Assembly (NCBI RefSeq): GCF_030733385.1
Contig: NZ_JASHJC010000002.1
Span: 62,001 to 126,000, forward strand
Direction: 5' to 3'
Length of the DNA stretch: 64,000 nucleotides
Source of the DNA: Roseovarius sp. MMSF_3359
GTDB lineage: Bacteria > Pseudomonadota > Alphaproteobacteria > Rhodobacterales > Rhodobacteraceae
Position 1 is the first letter of the stretch; the number at the start of each line of letters is the position of its first letter. Shown here in pieces: positions 1-9,034 of this stretch. The notes under the pieces were generated by a model. It was not told the DNA's origin and ran no database searches. It saw only the letters and a program-made list of their open reading frames with translations. Position numbers and translations under genes: made by a program.

Positions 1-285
1 GAAGGTCAGCGGGTTGCCAAAGAACGTGGCCAGAAGCGAGGCCACGATATTGCCGCGCAGGATGAAGGCCACGAAAGCCGCCAGAAAGAAATGCAACCCG
101 AAAAACGGCGAGAAGGTCACGAAGACGCCCGCGAAGATGCCCCGCGCGATCCGGTGCGGCGGATCGGGCAGGCGCCAGAGCCGGTGTTTGACATATCGAA
201 ACGCGCGCGCCCAACCGGTCCGCGGCCAGAGAAACTCGGCCATGGCCCGCCAGATCGGACGTTTGTTTCGGCGCTTGAAGACCAC
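1..285 (-). CDS. DUF2062 domain protein (3' end beyond window)
   Basis: The first 95 codons of a protein whose 3' end runs off the left edge. It begins at a GTG at 285, preceded by AGGAG, and this ribosome site overlaps the rsh stop codon, so the two genes are probably translationally coupled. The visible part has a basic N-terminus, then a hydrophobic stretch from about residue 50 with the RGIFAGVFVTFSPFFGLH pattern typical of DUF2062 membrane proteins. Roseobacter genomes commonly have this gene between rsh and acpS/lepB. Its molecular role is not known to me. Confidence 0.8.
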   Translation of the reverse strand, partial: MVFKRRNKRPIWRAMAEFLWPRTGWARAFRYVKHRLWRLPDPPHRIARGIFAGVFVTFSPFFGLHFFLAAFVAFILRGNIVASLLATFFGNPLTF

Positions 286-294
286 GAAGGGCTC

Positions 295-2436
295 CTAGGT
301 TTGCAGTGGCTGCGATCCGCCGGTGCGGGCGGGGTCGCGGTGTCGTTCGATTGCGGCCACATCGCTTTCGGCGTCCAGCGCCGAGATCACACGGTGCAGA
401 TGTTCCGCATCTCTTAACTCGACATCTATCAGCAACCGGTAAAAATCCGGCTTCCGGTCCACAAAATTCAAATCTGAAATATTGGCCTTCTGCTCACCTA
501 TCAAGGTGCAAATGCGCCCAAGCACACCGGCGTCGTTCCCGATCGTCAAATCCAACGTGACGGAATAAACCGGAGGATGAGTGCCGCTGTGCCAATGCAA
601 GTCAAGCCAGCGTTGCGGTTGATCGTCGAAAGCCTGCAACGATTCGCAGTCGATCGCATGCACAACAACCCCCTGCCCGCGATAGGTGATGCCGACGATC
701 CGCTCTCCGGGAAGCGGTTGGCAGCATTGTGCCCGATCAAAGCTCTGATCCGCGGCCAGACCGATCACCGCCAGGTCGAGGTTGACCTCGTCCCCGTCAT
801 CCGGTGCCAGGTCCGGATAGATCGCATTCAGCACGGTCTGCGCCGTCAGCTCCGCGCTGCCAAGCCGCGCCAACAGCTCGTCGGGCTCCTTGAGGCGCAG
901 GGTCCGTGCCGCGGATTCCAAGGCCTTATCCGTCGCCTTCTTGCCGACATGCTCAAAAGCGGCGCGCGCCAATTCGCGGCCAAGTTTGATGAACCGGTCC
1001 CGGTCCTGTTCCCGTAACGCGCGGCGGATGGCTGAACGCGCCTTGCCCGTCGTCGCGATATCGAGCCATGTGGGCTGCGGCACCTGACCTTCGGCGGTGA
1101 TGACATCGACCGATTGCCCGTTCTTGATCCGGGTCCAGAGCGGCACCCGCATGCCGTCGATCTTGGCACCAACGCAGGCATGGCCGATCCGCGTGTGGAT
1201 GGCATAGGCGAAATCAATCGGCGTGGCCCCGCGCGGCAGCTTGACCACATCGCCCTTGGGCGTGAAGCAAAACACCTTGTCCGAATACATCTCGAGCTTC
1301 ACCGCTTCGAGAAACTCGTCGTGATCCTCTTCGGCATCGAACTGCTCGGTCAGCGCCGAGATCCATTTCACCGGATCAACGGCAAAGGGGTTTTCGCTCC
1401 GCACCCCGTCGCGATAGGACCAATGCGCCGCCACGCCGGTTTCGGCGACGTCATGCATCTGCCGGGTCCGGATCTGCACCTCGACGCGCTTGCCATCACG
1501 TCCGCTGACCGTGGTGTGGATACTGCGGTAGCCGTTCGACTTGGGTTGGCTGATGTAATCCTTGAACCGCCCCGGCACCGCGCGCCAGCGTTGGTGGATC
1601 GCGCCCAGAACGGCGTAGCAGTCATATTCCGTCCCGGTGATGATCCGGAAACCGTAGATGTCCGAAAGCCGGCTGAACCCCAGCTCCTTCTCCTGCATCT
1701 TGCGCCAGACCGAATAGGGTTTCTTGGCCCGGCCCAGCACATCGGCCTCGATCCCCGCCTTGTCGATCTCAAGGCGCATGTCGCCGGTGATCTTCTCGAC
1801 GACGTCGCCGGTTTCTTTTTGCAACGTAATGAAACGCCGGATGATCGACGCGCGCGCATCGGGGTTCAGCACCTTAAACGCCAGGTCCTCAAGCTCTTCG
1901 CGCATCCACTGCATGCCCATCCGGCCCGCGAGCGGCGCGAAGATATCCATCGTCTCGCGCGCTTTCTTGAGCTGCTTTTCAGGCCGCATCGCCTTGATCG
2001 TGCGCATGTTGTGCAACCGGTCGGCCAGCTTGACCAGGATCACGCGCATGTCCTTGGACATCGCCATAAAGAGCTTGCGGAAATTCTCCGCCTGCTGGGT
2101 CTCAGTACTCGAAAGCTGCAGGTTGGTCAGTTTGGTGACGCCATCGACCAGGTCCGCAATCTCATTGCCGAATCGCTCGGCCACACTGGCATAAGACGCG
2201 CGAGTGTCTTCGATGGTGTCATGCAGAAGTGCCGTGATGATCGTTGCATCATCGAGCCGTTGTTCCGCCAGCACGGCGGCCACCGCGACCGGATGGCTAA
2301 AGTAAGGCTCGCCCGAATGGCGGTACTGCCCCTCGTGCATCTGGCGGCCATAATCATAGGCGGCGGCGATCAGCTTTTCGTCTGTCTTGGGGTTGTAGGT
2401 GCGGACCAGCGCGATCAGGTCTTCTTGGGCGATCAT
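295..2436 (-). CDS. rsh: Bifunctional (p)ppGpp synthetase/hydrolase Rsh
   Basis: A 713-residue RelA/SpoT homologue that makes and degrades the stringent-response alarmone (p)ppGpp in the cytoplasm. The domain order is canonical: an N-terminal HD hydrolase (HDTIEDT near residue 70), a synthetase domain with the DIYGFRIITG and KSNGYRSIHT motifs (about 250-320), TGS (about 390-450) and a C-terminal ACT domain (about 640-700). The synthetase carries RFKD, the RxKD form associated with bifunctional Rel enzymes rather than the ExDD form of synthesis-only RelA. It lies downstream of rpoZ on the same strand, as in related alphaproteobacteria, where it is normally the only long RSH protein. Confidence 0.96.
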   Translation of the reverse strand: MIAQEDLIALVRTYNPKTDEKLIAAAYDYGRQMHEGQYRHSGEPYFSHPVAVAAVLAEQRLDDATIITALLHDTIEDTRASYASVAERFGNEIADLVDGVTKLTNLQLSSTETQQAENFRKLFMAMSKDMRVILVKLADRLHNMRTIKAMRPEKQLKKARETMDIFAPLAGRMGMQWMREELEDLAFKVLNPDARASIIRRFITLQKETGDVVEKITGDMRLEIDKAGIEADVLGRAKKPYSVWRKMQEKELGFSRLSDIYGFRIITGTEYDCYAVLGAIHQRWRAVPGRFKDYISQPKSNGYRSIHTTVSGRDGKRVEVQIRTRQMHDVAETGVAAHWSYRDGVRSENPFAVDPVKWISALTEQFDAEEDHDEFLEAVKLEMYSDKVFCFTPKGDVVKLPRGATPIDFAYAIHTRIGHACVGAKIDGMRVPLWTRIKNGQSVDVITAEGQVPQPTWLDIATTGKARSAIRRALREQDRDRFIKLGRELARAAFEHVGKKATDKALESAARTLRLKEPDELLARLGSAELTAQTVLNAIYPDLAPDDGDEVNLDLAVIGLAADQSFDRAQCCQPLPGERIVGITYRGQGVVVHAIDCESLQAFDDQPQRWLDLHWHSGTHPPVYSVTLDLTIGNDAGVLGRICTLIGEQKANISDLNFVDRKPDFYRLLIDVELRDAEHLHRVISALDAESDVAAIERHRDPARTGGSQPLQT

Positions 2437-2469
2437 ACGCGGCGCTACCCCGGGGCTATGGGGTCAGGT

Positions 2470-2823
2470 TCAGCCCTGACCCTGCGCTTCCATCAATGCC
2501 CGCAGCAATTTTTCCTCGGACATGTCGTCATCGGCGGGCTTGTCAGCCTCACCACCCATCAGAAGCGCCATCGAGTCCTCTTCGGGCTCATCCACCTCGA
2601 TCTGGGTCTGGTTCGATTCGATCAGACGCTCGCGCAACTCTTCGGCCGATTGCGTTTCTTCGGCGATCTCACGCAGGCTCACGACAGGGTTCTTGTCGTT
2701 GTCACGATCCACGGTAATGGGCGCCCCGGCCGAGATTTCGCGGGCACGGTGTGCGGCCAGCATCACAAGGTCAAACCGGTTAGGGACCTTATCAACGCAG
2801 TCTTCTGTGGTCACGCGGGCCAT
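2470..2823 (-). CDS. rpoZ: RNA polymerase omega subunit
   Basis: A 117-residue omega subunit that helps assemble RNA polymerase by holding beta-prime. The N-terminus has the family core [18 protein letters not shown], followed by an acidic C-terminal tail usual in alphaproteobacteria. The start is ATG at 2823 with GGAG six bases upstream. It ends 33 bp before rsh, and the two probably share a transcript. In other bacteria omega is part of the ppGpp site, which fits the pairing with rsh. Confidence 0.96.
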   Translation of the reverse strand: MARVTTEDCVDKVPNRFDLVMLAAHRAREISAGAPITVDRDNDKNPVVSLREIAEETQSAEELRERLIESNQTQIEVDEPEEDSMALLMGGEADKPADDDMSEEKLLRALMEAQGQG

Positions 2824-3070
2824 GGGAACTCCAGTTAAGCCATCAATAGCAGCCCGGTATGTAAGGGGTGGCGCCCGGATTTACAAGCAGAGAATCATCC
2901 GGAATGGCATAGAAACAAAGGCGATCGAAACCAGAACGTCGATCCGGTTTGTCTCCGCGTCTCGCACCGGTTCTGCCGCATTGGGTGGGTTGATCCATAA
3001 GAGCGCCGAGTATGGACCAAGACAAACATTGGCGGCGGTGATGGAACAAGCCGCTGGGGAGTGTCGGGTT

Positions 3071-3281
3071 TGAGCTCATTGCGGACCTTCGGGGTCGAAC
3101 CCCGCGCGGAATCAAGGGCGAAGCTCGCTGCGCATTGCCGACGCGCCCCCACGCGGCGGCGATTGGATTAGGTCTGTGCGATACTCAGACGATCTTCAGG
3201 TCTGGCAGGGATAAAGTGCCTGTCACGTACGTCGGATCGCCACCGCGCGCGTCGGCAATGCGCGGGTTCGTAATTCAATTG
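3071..3281 (+). repeat. Dispersed intergenic repeat, copy A
   Basis: About 210 bp lying in the 504-bp gap between rpoZ and folK, homologous to the reverse complement of 43028-43245. Shared anchors are CCGCGCGGAATCAAGG (3102-3117), a GATAAAG-GCC block (about 3210-3220), GGATCGCCA (3234-3242) and GTC-GGCAAT (about 3251-3259). The spacings between anchors are nearly identical in both copies (94 versus 95 bp between the first two). Inside is a perfect 17-bp inverted repeat (3130-3146 with 3247-3263) enclosing 100 bp, so the transcript could fold into one long stem. No credible reading frame is seen. The rest of the gap (2824-3070) shows nothing I recognise, although it may be a further degraded part of the same repeat. 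Confidence 0.75.
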
Positions 3282-3327
3282 CCACAACATCAGCTTCGTC
3301 CGCGTTGCTGCCCAGGTACTTTGGTCG

Positions 3328-3894
3328 CTACAGGGCGACCACCTCGTCGACCGCGTCTGGCTCCAAGGCTTCAAGCATCTGCGATACCGTCTTGTTCAAA
3401 ACCGGATGGCACCATTCCGCTGCGACATCCGCGAGCGGGACGAGCACGAAGGCGCGGTCCTGCAGACGGGGGTGAGGCAGGATCAACTCGTCCGGCGCCC
3501 GCATTGCCTGCTGCTCTGCCGGCAAGTTACGCCAGGCCGCGTGACCCTCTGCATTCGGCAAAACTGCGTCACCCGCCGCAATCAGATCAAGGTCCAGCGT
3601 TCTGCGCGCCCAACGCACCTCCCGGTCTCGGCCAAAATGCGCCTCGACCTCATGCAGTACACGCAACAACGTCTGCGGATCGCCGTGATAGCGCAAAACC
3701 GCCGCTGCATTCACGTAATCCGGGCCAGCTCCCGCAGGGAAACACGGGGTTCGAAAAAACCGGCTGACCGCCTCCACGACCACCCCCGATTGCACGAGAC
3801 GGTCCAGCGCCGCGCGCAGGGTATCGGCGGGTTTACCCGCCTCTGATGGCAGGTTGCCGCCCAATGCAATCAGGAATTGTTGATTATCCGGCAC
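3328..3894 (-). CDS. folK: 2-amino-4-hydroxy-6-hydroxymethyldihydropteridine pyrophosphokinase
   Basis: A 188-residue HPPK that transfers pyrophosphate from ATP to hydroxymethyl-dihydropterin in folate synthesis. The N-terminal IALGGNLPSE, the RFFRTPCFPAGAGPDYVNAA segment and RTLDLDLIAAGD (ATP and magnesium ligands) followed by LILPHPRLQDRAFVLVPL match the family signature and normal length. The start is a GTG at 3894. It stands alone, divergent from the NYN gene and separated from rpoZ by the dispersed repeat. Confidence 0.94.
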   Translation of the reverse strand: MPDNQQFLIALGGNLPSEAGKPADTLRAALDRLVQSGVVVEAVSRFFRTPCFPAGAGPDYVNAAAVLRYHGDPQTLLRVLHEVEAHFGRDREVRWARRTLDLDLIAAGDAVLPNAEGHAAWRNLPAEQQAMRAPDELILPHPRLQDRAFVLVPLADVAAEWCHPVLNKTVSQMLEALEPDAVDEVVAL

Positions 3895-3914
3895 GGGAAC
3901 CTATCCTTCTGAGC

Positions 3915-3956
3915 GGCCAATTGGCCTTGCCGTTCCTTGGTAAACTACTTAGTTTA
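3915..3956. promoter_or_regulatory. Two palindromes in the folK / NYN-gene divergent region
   Basis: The 142-bp divergent intergenic region contains a perfect 12-bp palindrome GGCCAATTGGCC (3915-3926) and an inverted repeat TAAACTA-CT-TAGTTTA (3941-3956). Their position between two divergent starts suits an operator or promoter, but no regulator can be named. Confidence 0.35.
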
Positions 3957-4036
3957 ATCTCTAGCTCTGTTCGTTCCCTTACCACTCACTAAAGAACAAC
4001 ACGTGCAGGGCAAGATAATTCGGAAGGACATTTGAG

Positions 4037-4609
4037 ATGTTTTACAAGGACGAACGGCTTGCGCTGTTCATCGATGGTTCGAATTTATACGCCGCTGCAA
4101 AATCGCTCGGTTTCGACATCGATTACAAACTGCTGAGGGCGGAATTTATGCGCCGTGGCAAACTGCTGCGGGCATTTTACTACACCGCCCTTCTCGAGAA
4201 TGACGAGTATTCGCCGATCCGCCCGCTGGTCGATTGGCTAAACTACAACGGCTTCTCGATGGTGACCAAACCCGCGAAGGAGTATACCGACAGCCAGGGC
4301 CGCCGGAAGGTCAAGGGCAACATGGATATCGAACTGGCCGTGGATGCGATGGAGCTCGCGCCCCGCGTCGATCATATCGTGCTCTTTTCCGGCGATGGCG
4401 ATTTCCGCCCACTGATCGAAAGTCTGCAACGCCAAGGCGTGCGCGTGTCGGTTGTATCGACCATCCGCAGCCAGCCGCCGATGATCTCGGACGAGCTGCG
4501 CCGCCAGGCCGACAATTTCATCGAGCTTGAAGACTTGCGGGATGTGATCGGGCGCCCGCCGCGCGAACCCTCGCCAGACCGCGAAGAGGCTTACGCCGCA
4601 GGAAAGTAA
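4037..4609 (+). CDS. NYN domain protein (LabA/DUF88 family)
   Basis: A 190-residue cytoplasmic protein built on a single NYN (PIN-like) nuclease fold. Acidic residues expected at the metal site are visible in LFIDGSNLY near the N-terminus, in the KGNMDIELAVDAM segment (about residues 95-107) and in VLFSGDGDFRPLIESLQ (about 115-130). The family is related to cyanobacterial LabA and is presumed to act on RNA, but no substrate is known. It is monocistronic, divergent from folK and closed by a terminator directly downstream. Confidence 0.9.
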   Translation: MFYKDERLALFIDGSNLYAAAKSLGFDIDYKLLRAEFMRRGKLLRAFYYTALLENDEYSPIRPLVDWLNYNGFSMVTKPAKEYTDSQGRRKVKGNMDIELAVDAMELAPRVDHIVLFSGDGDFRPLIESLQRQGVRVSVVSTIRSQPPMISDELRRQADNFIELEDLRDVIGRPPREPSPDREEAYAAGK

Positions 4610-4618
4610 CCCAAGAGA

Positions 4619-4645
4619 CCGGAGCCATCGCGCTCCGGTTTTTTT
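4619..4645 (+). terminator. Rho-independent terminator of the NYN gene
   Basis: CCGGAGC (4619-4625) pairs with GCTCCGG (4632-4638) around a six-base loop and is followed by seven T residues. It starts ten bases after the NYN stop codon, and its T tract overlaps the convergent ispH stop codon. Confidence 0.88.
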
Positions 4646-5594
4646 ATGCAATCTCGCGCAGGACCCGCGGTACCTTGAAATGGACGCTTTCCTTGGCGGT
4701 CTCGACCTCTGCCACGGTCACGTCGAAACGTGCGCGCAACGCCTCGATCACCTCGTCTACCAGGACCTCCGGCGCCGAGGCCCCCGCGGTGATGCCAAGG
4801 GTCGACACCGACCCGAGCGCGCGCCAATCGATATCGGTCGCCCGCTGTACCAGTTGCGAATAGGCACAACCCGCCTTGGTGCCGACCTCAACCAGACGGC
4901 GCGAATTCGACGAATTCGGCGCGCCGACGACGAGCATCGCCTCGACCTGACCGGCCATAGCCTTGACCGCTTCCTGACGGTTGGTCGTCGCGTAACAGAT
5001 GTCTTCCTTGTGCGGCCCCTTGATGTTTGGAAATCGGGCCTGAAGCGCCACCACGATATCGGCGGTGTCATCGACCGAGAGCGTCGTCTGCGTCACAAAA
5101 GCCAGCTTGTCGGGGTCGCGGACCTCGACCTCAGCCACATCATCCGGCGTTTCAACCAGCAGAACCTCGCCTTCCGGCAGTTGTCCCATGGTGCCAATGG
5201 TTTCCGGATGCCCGTCATGGCCGATCATGATGATCTGGAGGCCAGCGGCGGAATGGCGCTCCGCCTCGATATGCACCTTGCTCACCAGCGGGCAGGTGGC
5301 ATCCACATAGATCATCTCGCGGTTCGCCGCTTCGGCGGGGACGGATTTCGGCACCCCATGGGCGGAAAAGATCACCGGTCGGTCGGTCGGACATTCCGAC
5401 AGCTCTTCAACAAACACCGCCCCCTTGGCGCGCAGATCATCGACGACGAACTTGTTATGCACGATCTCGTGGCGCACATAGACCGGCGCGCCCCATTTCA
5501 CCAACGCCTTCTCAACGATCTTGATGGCACGGTCCACGCCCGCGCAGAAACCACGCGGCGCGGCGAGATAAAGGGTAAGCGGGGATTTCGTCAT
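4644..5594 (-). CDS. ispH: 4-hydroxy-3-methylbut-2-enyl diphosphate reductase
   Basis: A 316-residue iron-sulfur enzyme catalysing the last step of the MEP isoprenoid pathway, giving IPP and DMAPP. The three cluster cysteines lie in [12 protein letters not shown] (N-terminus), [12 protein letters not shown] (about residue 98) and [10 protein letters not shown] (about 190), and the SSNSRRL substrate-binding motif follows. I chose ATG 5594 because AGGAGG sits four bases upstream and the protein then begins as in the family. An in-frame start at 5657 would add an unconserved 21 residues. It converges with the NYN gene. Confidence 0.96.
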   Translation of the reverse strand: MTKSPLTLYLAAPRGFCAGVDRAIKIVEKALVKWGAPVYVRHEIVHNKFVVDDLRAKGAVFVEELSECPTDRPVIFSAHGVPKSVPAEAANREMIYVDATCPLVSKVHIEAERHSAAGLQIIMIGHDGHPETIGTMGQLPEGEVLLVETPDDVAEVEVRDPDKLAFVTQTTLSVDDTADIVVALQARFPNIKGPHKEDICYATTNRQEAVKAMAGQVEAMLVVGAPNSSNSRRLVEVGTKAGCAYSQLVQRATDIDWRALGSVSTLGITAGASAPEVLVDEVIEALRARFDVTVAEVETAKESVHFKVPRVLREIA

Positions 5595-5679
5595 GATGCC
5601 TCCTGTCGCGCCATAGAGGTAAGGCTTCTGCCATGTCACGTCCAGAGGTGATGCCACAGGCCACCCCGTGGTTGCGACC

Positions 5680-6210
5680 TTACGTAGCCGTCAACGCGCC
5701 ATGATCGACCAATTCCGCATAATCCCGTCGCAGCAGGTCGAGTTTCGGGTCGATATAGCGGGTGCAAAAGGGTCCACCGGCATTTTTGCGGTGATAATTT
5801 TGGAACCGGTCCTCCGACGGTTTGAAGCCCTGAAAATCCAAAACGCGGGTCACCAGCGGCATTTCGAAATCATCCTGAAGCTCACGCAGGATGCCTTTGA
5901 GGTGCGGGATGTGACCTGGCTCCATCGCATAGACCGCGCTGCGATACTTGCCGCGCATCTTGTGATTGGACGTGCTGGCATGGGTGCGCAGATGCACCTC
6001 GATCAGCGTCTCAAGCGGAATCATATCCGGATTGAAATGCACGATGATTGCCTCGGACCAACTGTCATCGGGGACGGATGCCCGGATGAACCCCTGCTCG
6101 ACCCGCACCACCCCGCGCAACCCGTCAAAAACCGCTTCGGTACACCAGTGACAGCCGCCGCCCAGACCGATCCGGGCGGCGGCACTCTTGTCAGGTTTCA
6201 CCAAACTCAC
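5680..6210 (-). CDS. MsrA-like peptide methionine sulfoxide reductase paralogue
   Basis: A 176-residue member of the MsrA fold, last gene of the msrB-msrA-msrA operon and overlapping the preceding msrA by ATGA. The active-site segment reads [12 protein letters not shown] instead of the usual GGCFWG: the nucleophilic Cys is kept but Phe-Trp-Gly becomes His-Trp-Cys, giving a CxxC-like pair. The [12 protein letters not shown] segment and a C-terminal RFQNYHRKN resemble the family. It probably reduces oxidised methionine or a related sulfoxide, and may use a different resolving cysteine from the neighbouring copy. Confidence 0.85.
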   Translation of the reverse strand: MSLVKPDKSAAARIGLGGGCHWCTEAVFDGLRGVVRVEQGFIRASVPDDSWSEAIIVHFNPDMIPLETLIEVHLRTHASTSNHKMRGKYRSAVYAMEPGHIPHLKGILRELQDDFEMPLVTRVLDFQGFKPSEDRFQNYHRKNAGGPFCTRYIDPKLDLLRRDYAELVDHGALTAT

Positions 6211-6713
6211 TCAGCCGCGTCGCGCCGGGGCAATCGCCAGCCCGGGCGGATGAAGTGGCAGGTGTAGCCATTGGGGATGCGTTCCAGATAATCCTGATGC
6301 TCTGGCTCGGCCTCCCAGAAATCACCCACCGGCTCCAGTTCGGTCACCACTTTGCCGGGCCAGAGCCCACTGGCATTCACATCGGCAATTGTGTCTTCGG
6401 CCACAGCCCGCTGCGCGTCGTCCACGTAGTAGATGGCCGAGCGATAAGACATGCCCCTATCATTCCCCTGCTGATTGGGCGTGGTCGGATCGTGGATCTG
6501 GAAGAAGAACTCCAGAAGCTGGCGATAGCTGATCTTGTCAGGCTCAAACAGGATCTCGATCCCCTCGGCATGGGTGCCGTGGTTGCGATAGGTGGCATTC
6601 GGGACGTCGCCGCCGGTATAGCCCACGCGGGTGGCGGTCACGCCCGGCAGTTTACGGATGAGGTCCTGCATCCCCCAGAAGCAGCCCCCGGCCAGTACAG
6701 CGCGTTCGGTCAT
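6207..6713 (-). CDS. msrA: Peptide-methionine (S)-S-oxide reductase
   Basis: A 168-residue MsrA that repairs the S epimer of methionine sulfoxide. The catalytic motif [11 protein letters not shown] is at the N-terminus, with [19 protein letters not shown] and the [18 protein letters not shown] segment following, all typical. It overlaps msrB by one base upstream and the MsrA-like paralogue by four downstream, so the three are translated as an operon. Cytoplasmic, with no signal peptide. Confidence 0.95.
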   Translation of the reverse strand: MTERAVLAGGCFWGMQDLIRKLPGVTATRVGYTGGDVPNATYRNHGTHAEGIEILFEPDKISYRQLLEFFFQIHDPTTPNQQGNDRGMSYRSAIYYVDDAQRAVAEDTIADVNASGLWPGKVVTELEPVGDFWEAEPEHQDYLERIPNGYTCHFIRPGWRLPRRDAAE

Positions 6714-7156
6714 CAGATGTCCTCCACTTGGTTCAGGTAATCGCCATACCCTTCCGCTTCCATCTCGTCACGATGGATGAAACGCAGGCTGGCGGAGTTG
6801 ATGCAGTAGCGCAAACCGCCCCGGTCACGCGGCCCGTCGGGAAACACATGGCCCAGATGGCTGTCACCATGGGTCGAGCGGACCTCGGTCCGGATCATGC
6901 CATGGGTGGTGTCGCGCAGCTCGTTGATATGGGCGGGCTCGATCGGTTTGGTGAAACTGGGCCAGCCACAACCGCTTTCATACTTGTCAGAGGACGCGAA
7001 AAGCGGTTCACCCGAAACGATATCGACGTAAATCCCCGGCTCCTTGTTATCCAGAAGCGCCCCTGTCCCGGGCCGCTCCGTCCCGGATTCCTGCGTCACG
7101 CGGTATTCCTCCGGACTGAGCCGGGCAATGGCGTCGGGATCTTTGGTGTACGGCAT
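6713..7156 (-). CDS. msrB: Peptide-methionine (R)-S-oxide reductase
   Basis: A 147-residue MsrB acting on the R epimer of methionine sulfoxide, first gene of the operon. The catalytic Cys lies in [12 protein letters not shown], the resolving Cys in [12 protein letters not shown], and the histidines in [14 protein letters not shown]. The two CxxC zinc sites of many MsrBs are absent ([13 protein letters not shown] takes the place of the first), so this is the zinc-free form seen in PilB-type MsrB domains. Confidence 0.95.
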   Translation of the reverse strand: MPYTKDPDAIARLSPEEYRVTQESGTERPGTGALLDNKEPGIYVDIVSGEPLFASSDKYESGCGWPSFTKPIEPAHINELRDTTHGMIRTEVRSTHGDSHLGHVFPDGPRDRGGLRYCINSASLRFIHRDEMEAEGYGDYLNQVEDI

Positions 7157-7336
7157 GGCAAATCCTCTTCCATTTCTGTCTTGGCCTCAAGATGGCGCGA
7201 GGGTGTGAGATTTCCAAGATCAGCGACATGCCGGTCACCAGAGCGTGATGGGCTGAAATGTCGGTTCAGCGGACAAAGCGGACGATCAGGTGAAAAATTT
7301 GAATGTCCGCACCGCAGTGTTCAACCAATCGGTTGT

Positions 7337-7822
7337 TCAAAGCTCCATCGACATCTCATGCCAAGTCATACCCCCATGTTCGGAATTCGATGGCCGTAAA
7401 TAAGCGTATCCAAATCTCTCGTAGAGTGCGACGTGATGCTCTTTGCACATGAGATAGATTGTGCATTTACCCATCCTTCTCATGCGTTCTTCAAATTCGG
7501 CCATCAAAGCCCGTGATAGACCTTTGCCCTGATGCGCGGGATCAACAACGACAGACATGATGACGACATTTGGAGCGTTGGGGTCATGCCCGACAAGCTC
7601 CTTGAATTCCTCATCACACATTTCGACTTCATGCGCACATCCGGAATTCACAAAGCCAACTATCTCGCCTCCAACCGTAAGGATTAGAAAGCCAACAGGG
7701 TAGACCTCGATCCTTTTGGAAATTTTTTCGAGGGTCGCTGCCTCGTCACCTTCGTAGGCATTGGTCTCTATTTCAAAGCAGCGAGCTGCATCGGAAGGTT
7801 TGGCGTTTCGGAATTCGTTCAT
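7337..7822 (-). CDS. GNAT family N-acetyltransferase
   Basis: A 161-residue single-domain GNAT protein. The acetyl-CoA pyrophosphate loop is VVVDPAHQGKGLSRALM (about residues 88-104), with a C-terminal ALYERFGY strand-helix typical of the fold. The layout resembles arylalkylamine-type acetyltransferases, but the substrate cannot be read from sequence. The gene is visibly less GC-rich than its neighbours, which may indicate recent acquisition. It is divergent from the deacylase gene downstream on the other strand. Confidence 0.88.
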   Translation of the reverse strand: MNEFRNAKPSDAARCFEIETNAYEGDEAATLEKISKRIEVYPVGFLILTVGGEIVGFVNSGCAHEVEMCDEEFKELVGHDPNAPNVVIMSVVVDPAHQGKGLSRALMAEFEERMRRMGKCTIYLMCKEHHVALYERFGYAYLRPSNSEHGGMTWHEMSMEL

Positions 7823-7980
7823 GCGCCTACGCTATTCGATATGACGCGTGTCGCAAAGCCGCCGTTCGTGCTCTTCGCAGCATCTGTCACAACGGGCTCA
7901 AACCATCCCTTCGACATCCCACAGAATGGACACTGCCCGTAAATTTACCTATCGGTTGGCGAAGATGAATGAGGCCAGGC

Positions 7981-9015
7981 ATGACAAAACGCGACGTGTT
8001 CAGGATCAACGGCACCGAGATTGCACCCGGCGCGCGGCAAACGGTGGATGTGCCGGTCAGCACGCTGTCGGATCACACACCGGTACATCTGTCGGTACAT
8101 GTCATCCACGGCAAGAGGCCCGGTCCGGTGATGTTCGTCTCGGCCGCCATCCACGGGGACGAGGTCATCGGGGTCGAGATTGTCCGGCGGCTGCTCAGGG
8201 CGGAGGCGCTCAAGACGATGGCCGGCACGCTTCTTGCCGTGCCGATCGTGAATGCGTTTGGGTTCCTCAACAACACCCGCTACCTGCCGGACCGGCGTGA
8301 TTTGAACCGGTGCTTTCCCGGGCAGCCCGAGGGCTCGATGGCCTCCCGCCTGGCGCATATCTTCATGACCGAAGTGGTTTCGCGGGCGGATGTCGGCATC
8401 GACCTGCATTCGGCGGCGATCCACCGCACCAACATGCCGCAACTGCGGCTGACGCCGGGAAATGACCGGTTGCGGGAGTTGGGTCAGGCGTTCGGCGCGC
8501 CGGTGATGATGCATTCAAAGCTGCGTGACGGCTCCCTGCGCATGGCCGCCGAGGAGATGGGTGTGGATGTCCTGCTCTATGAAGGTGGCGAAGGGCTGCG
8601 GTTTGACGAACTCGCCGCACGCGCGGGCGTCAGCGGGATCCTCCGCGTGATGCGTCACCTCAAGATGATACCGGCCAAAGGGGTCCCGAAGACGCGGGGC
8701 ACTCCGGTCTTTTGCGGCGCGTCAAGCTGGTACCGCGCACCTGCGGGCGGGCTCTTTCGCGGCTACCTGACCATTGGTGATATCGTGGCCCCCGGAACGG
8801 TTCTGGGGGCGATCACCGATCCGTTTGGCGAGGTCGAAACCGAGGTGTTGGCCGATGTCGAGGGGATCGTGATCGGGCGCACCAACATGCCCGTGGTCTA
8901 CGAGGGTGAGGCCCTGTTTCACATCGCGGAAACGCCGCGCGCCGATGACGCCGCCGAAGGTGTGACCGCCCATCTGGAGGCCGCGCCGCTTTATGACGAG
9001 GACGAGATCATCTGA
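7981..9015 (+). CDS. Succinylglutamate desuccinylase/aspartoacylase family deacylase
   Basis: About 344 residues of the AstE/AspA family, zinc-dependent carboxypeptidase-fold enzymes that hydrolyse N-acyl amino acids or related amides. The zinc ligands are visible in AAIHGDEVIG (His and Glu) and DLHSAAIHR (His), with NRCFPGQPEG between them. The last 90 residues (GYLTIGDIVAPGTVLG onwards) look like the beta-barrel domain common in bacterial members. I placed the start at ATG 7981; an in-frame ATG at 7969 would add four residues. Substrate unknown. It converges with aqpZ. Confidence 0.88.
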   Translation: MTKRDVFRINGTEIAPGARQTVDVPVSTLSDHTPVHLSVHVIHGKRPGPVMFVSAAIHGDEVIGVEIVRRLLRAEALKTMAGTLLAVPIVNAFGFLNNTRYLPDRRDLNRCFPGQPEGSMASRLAHIFMTEVVSRADVGIDLHSAAIHRTNMPQLRLTPGNDRLRELGQAFGAPVMMHSKLRDGSLRMAAEEMGVDVLLYEGGEGLRFDELAARAGVSGILRVMRHLKMIPAKGVPKTRGTPVFCGASSWYRAPAGGLFRGYLTIGDIVAPGTVLGAITDPFGEVETEVLADVEGIVIGRTNMPVVYEGEALFHIAETPRADDAAEGVTAHLEAAPLYDEDEII

Positions 9016-9034
9016 TCCCGTCCCCGTTGTGCTG

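Noticed and set aside
1114..2838. 574-codon open frame opposite rsh and rpoZ
   Set aside because: It is the complement of two clearly conserved genes; high GC at third positions opens antisense frames. No family features are seen.
2843..3152. Small minus-strand frames upstream of rpoZ
   Set aside because: They overlap the dispersed repeat region, lack ribosome sites and look like repeat-derived frames often annotated by mistake.
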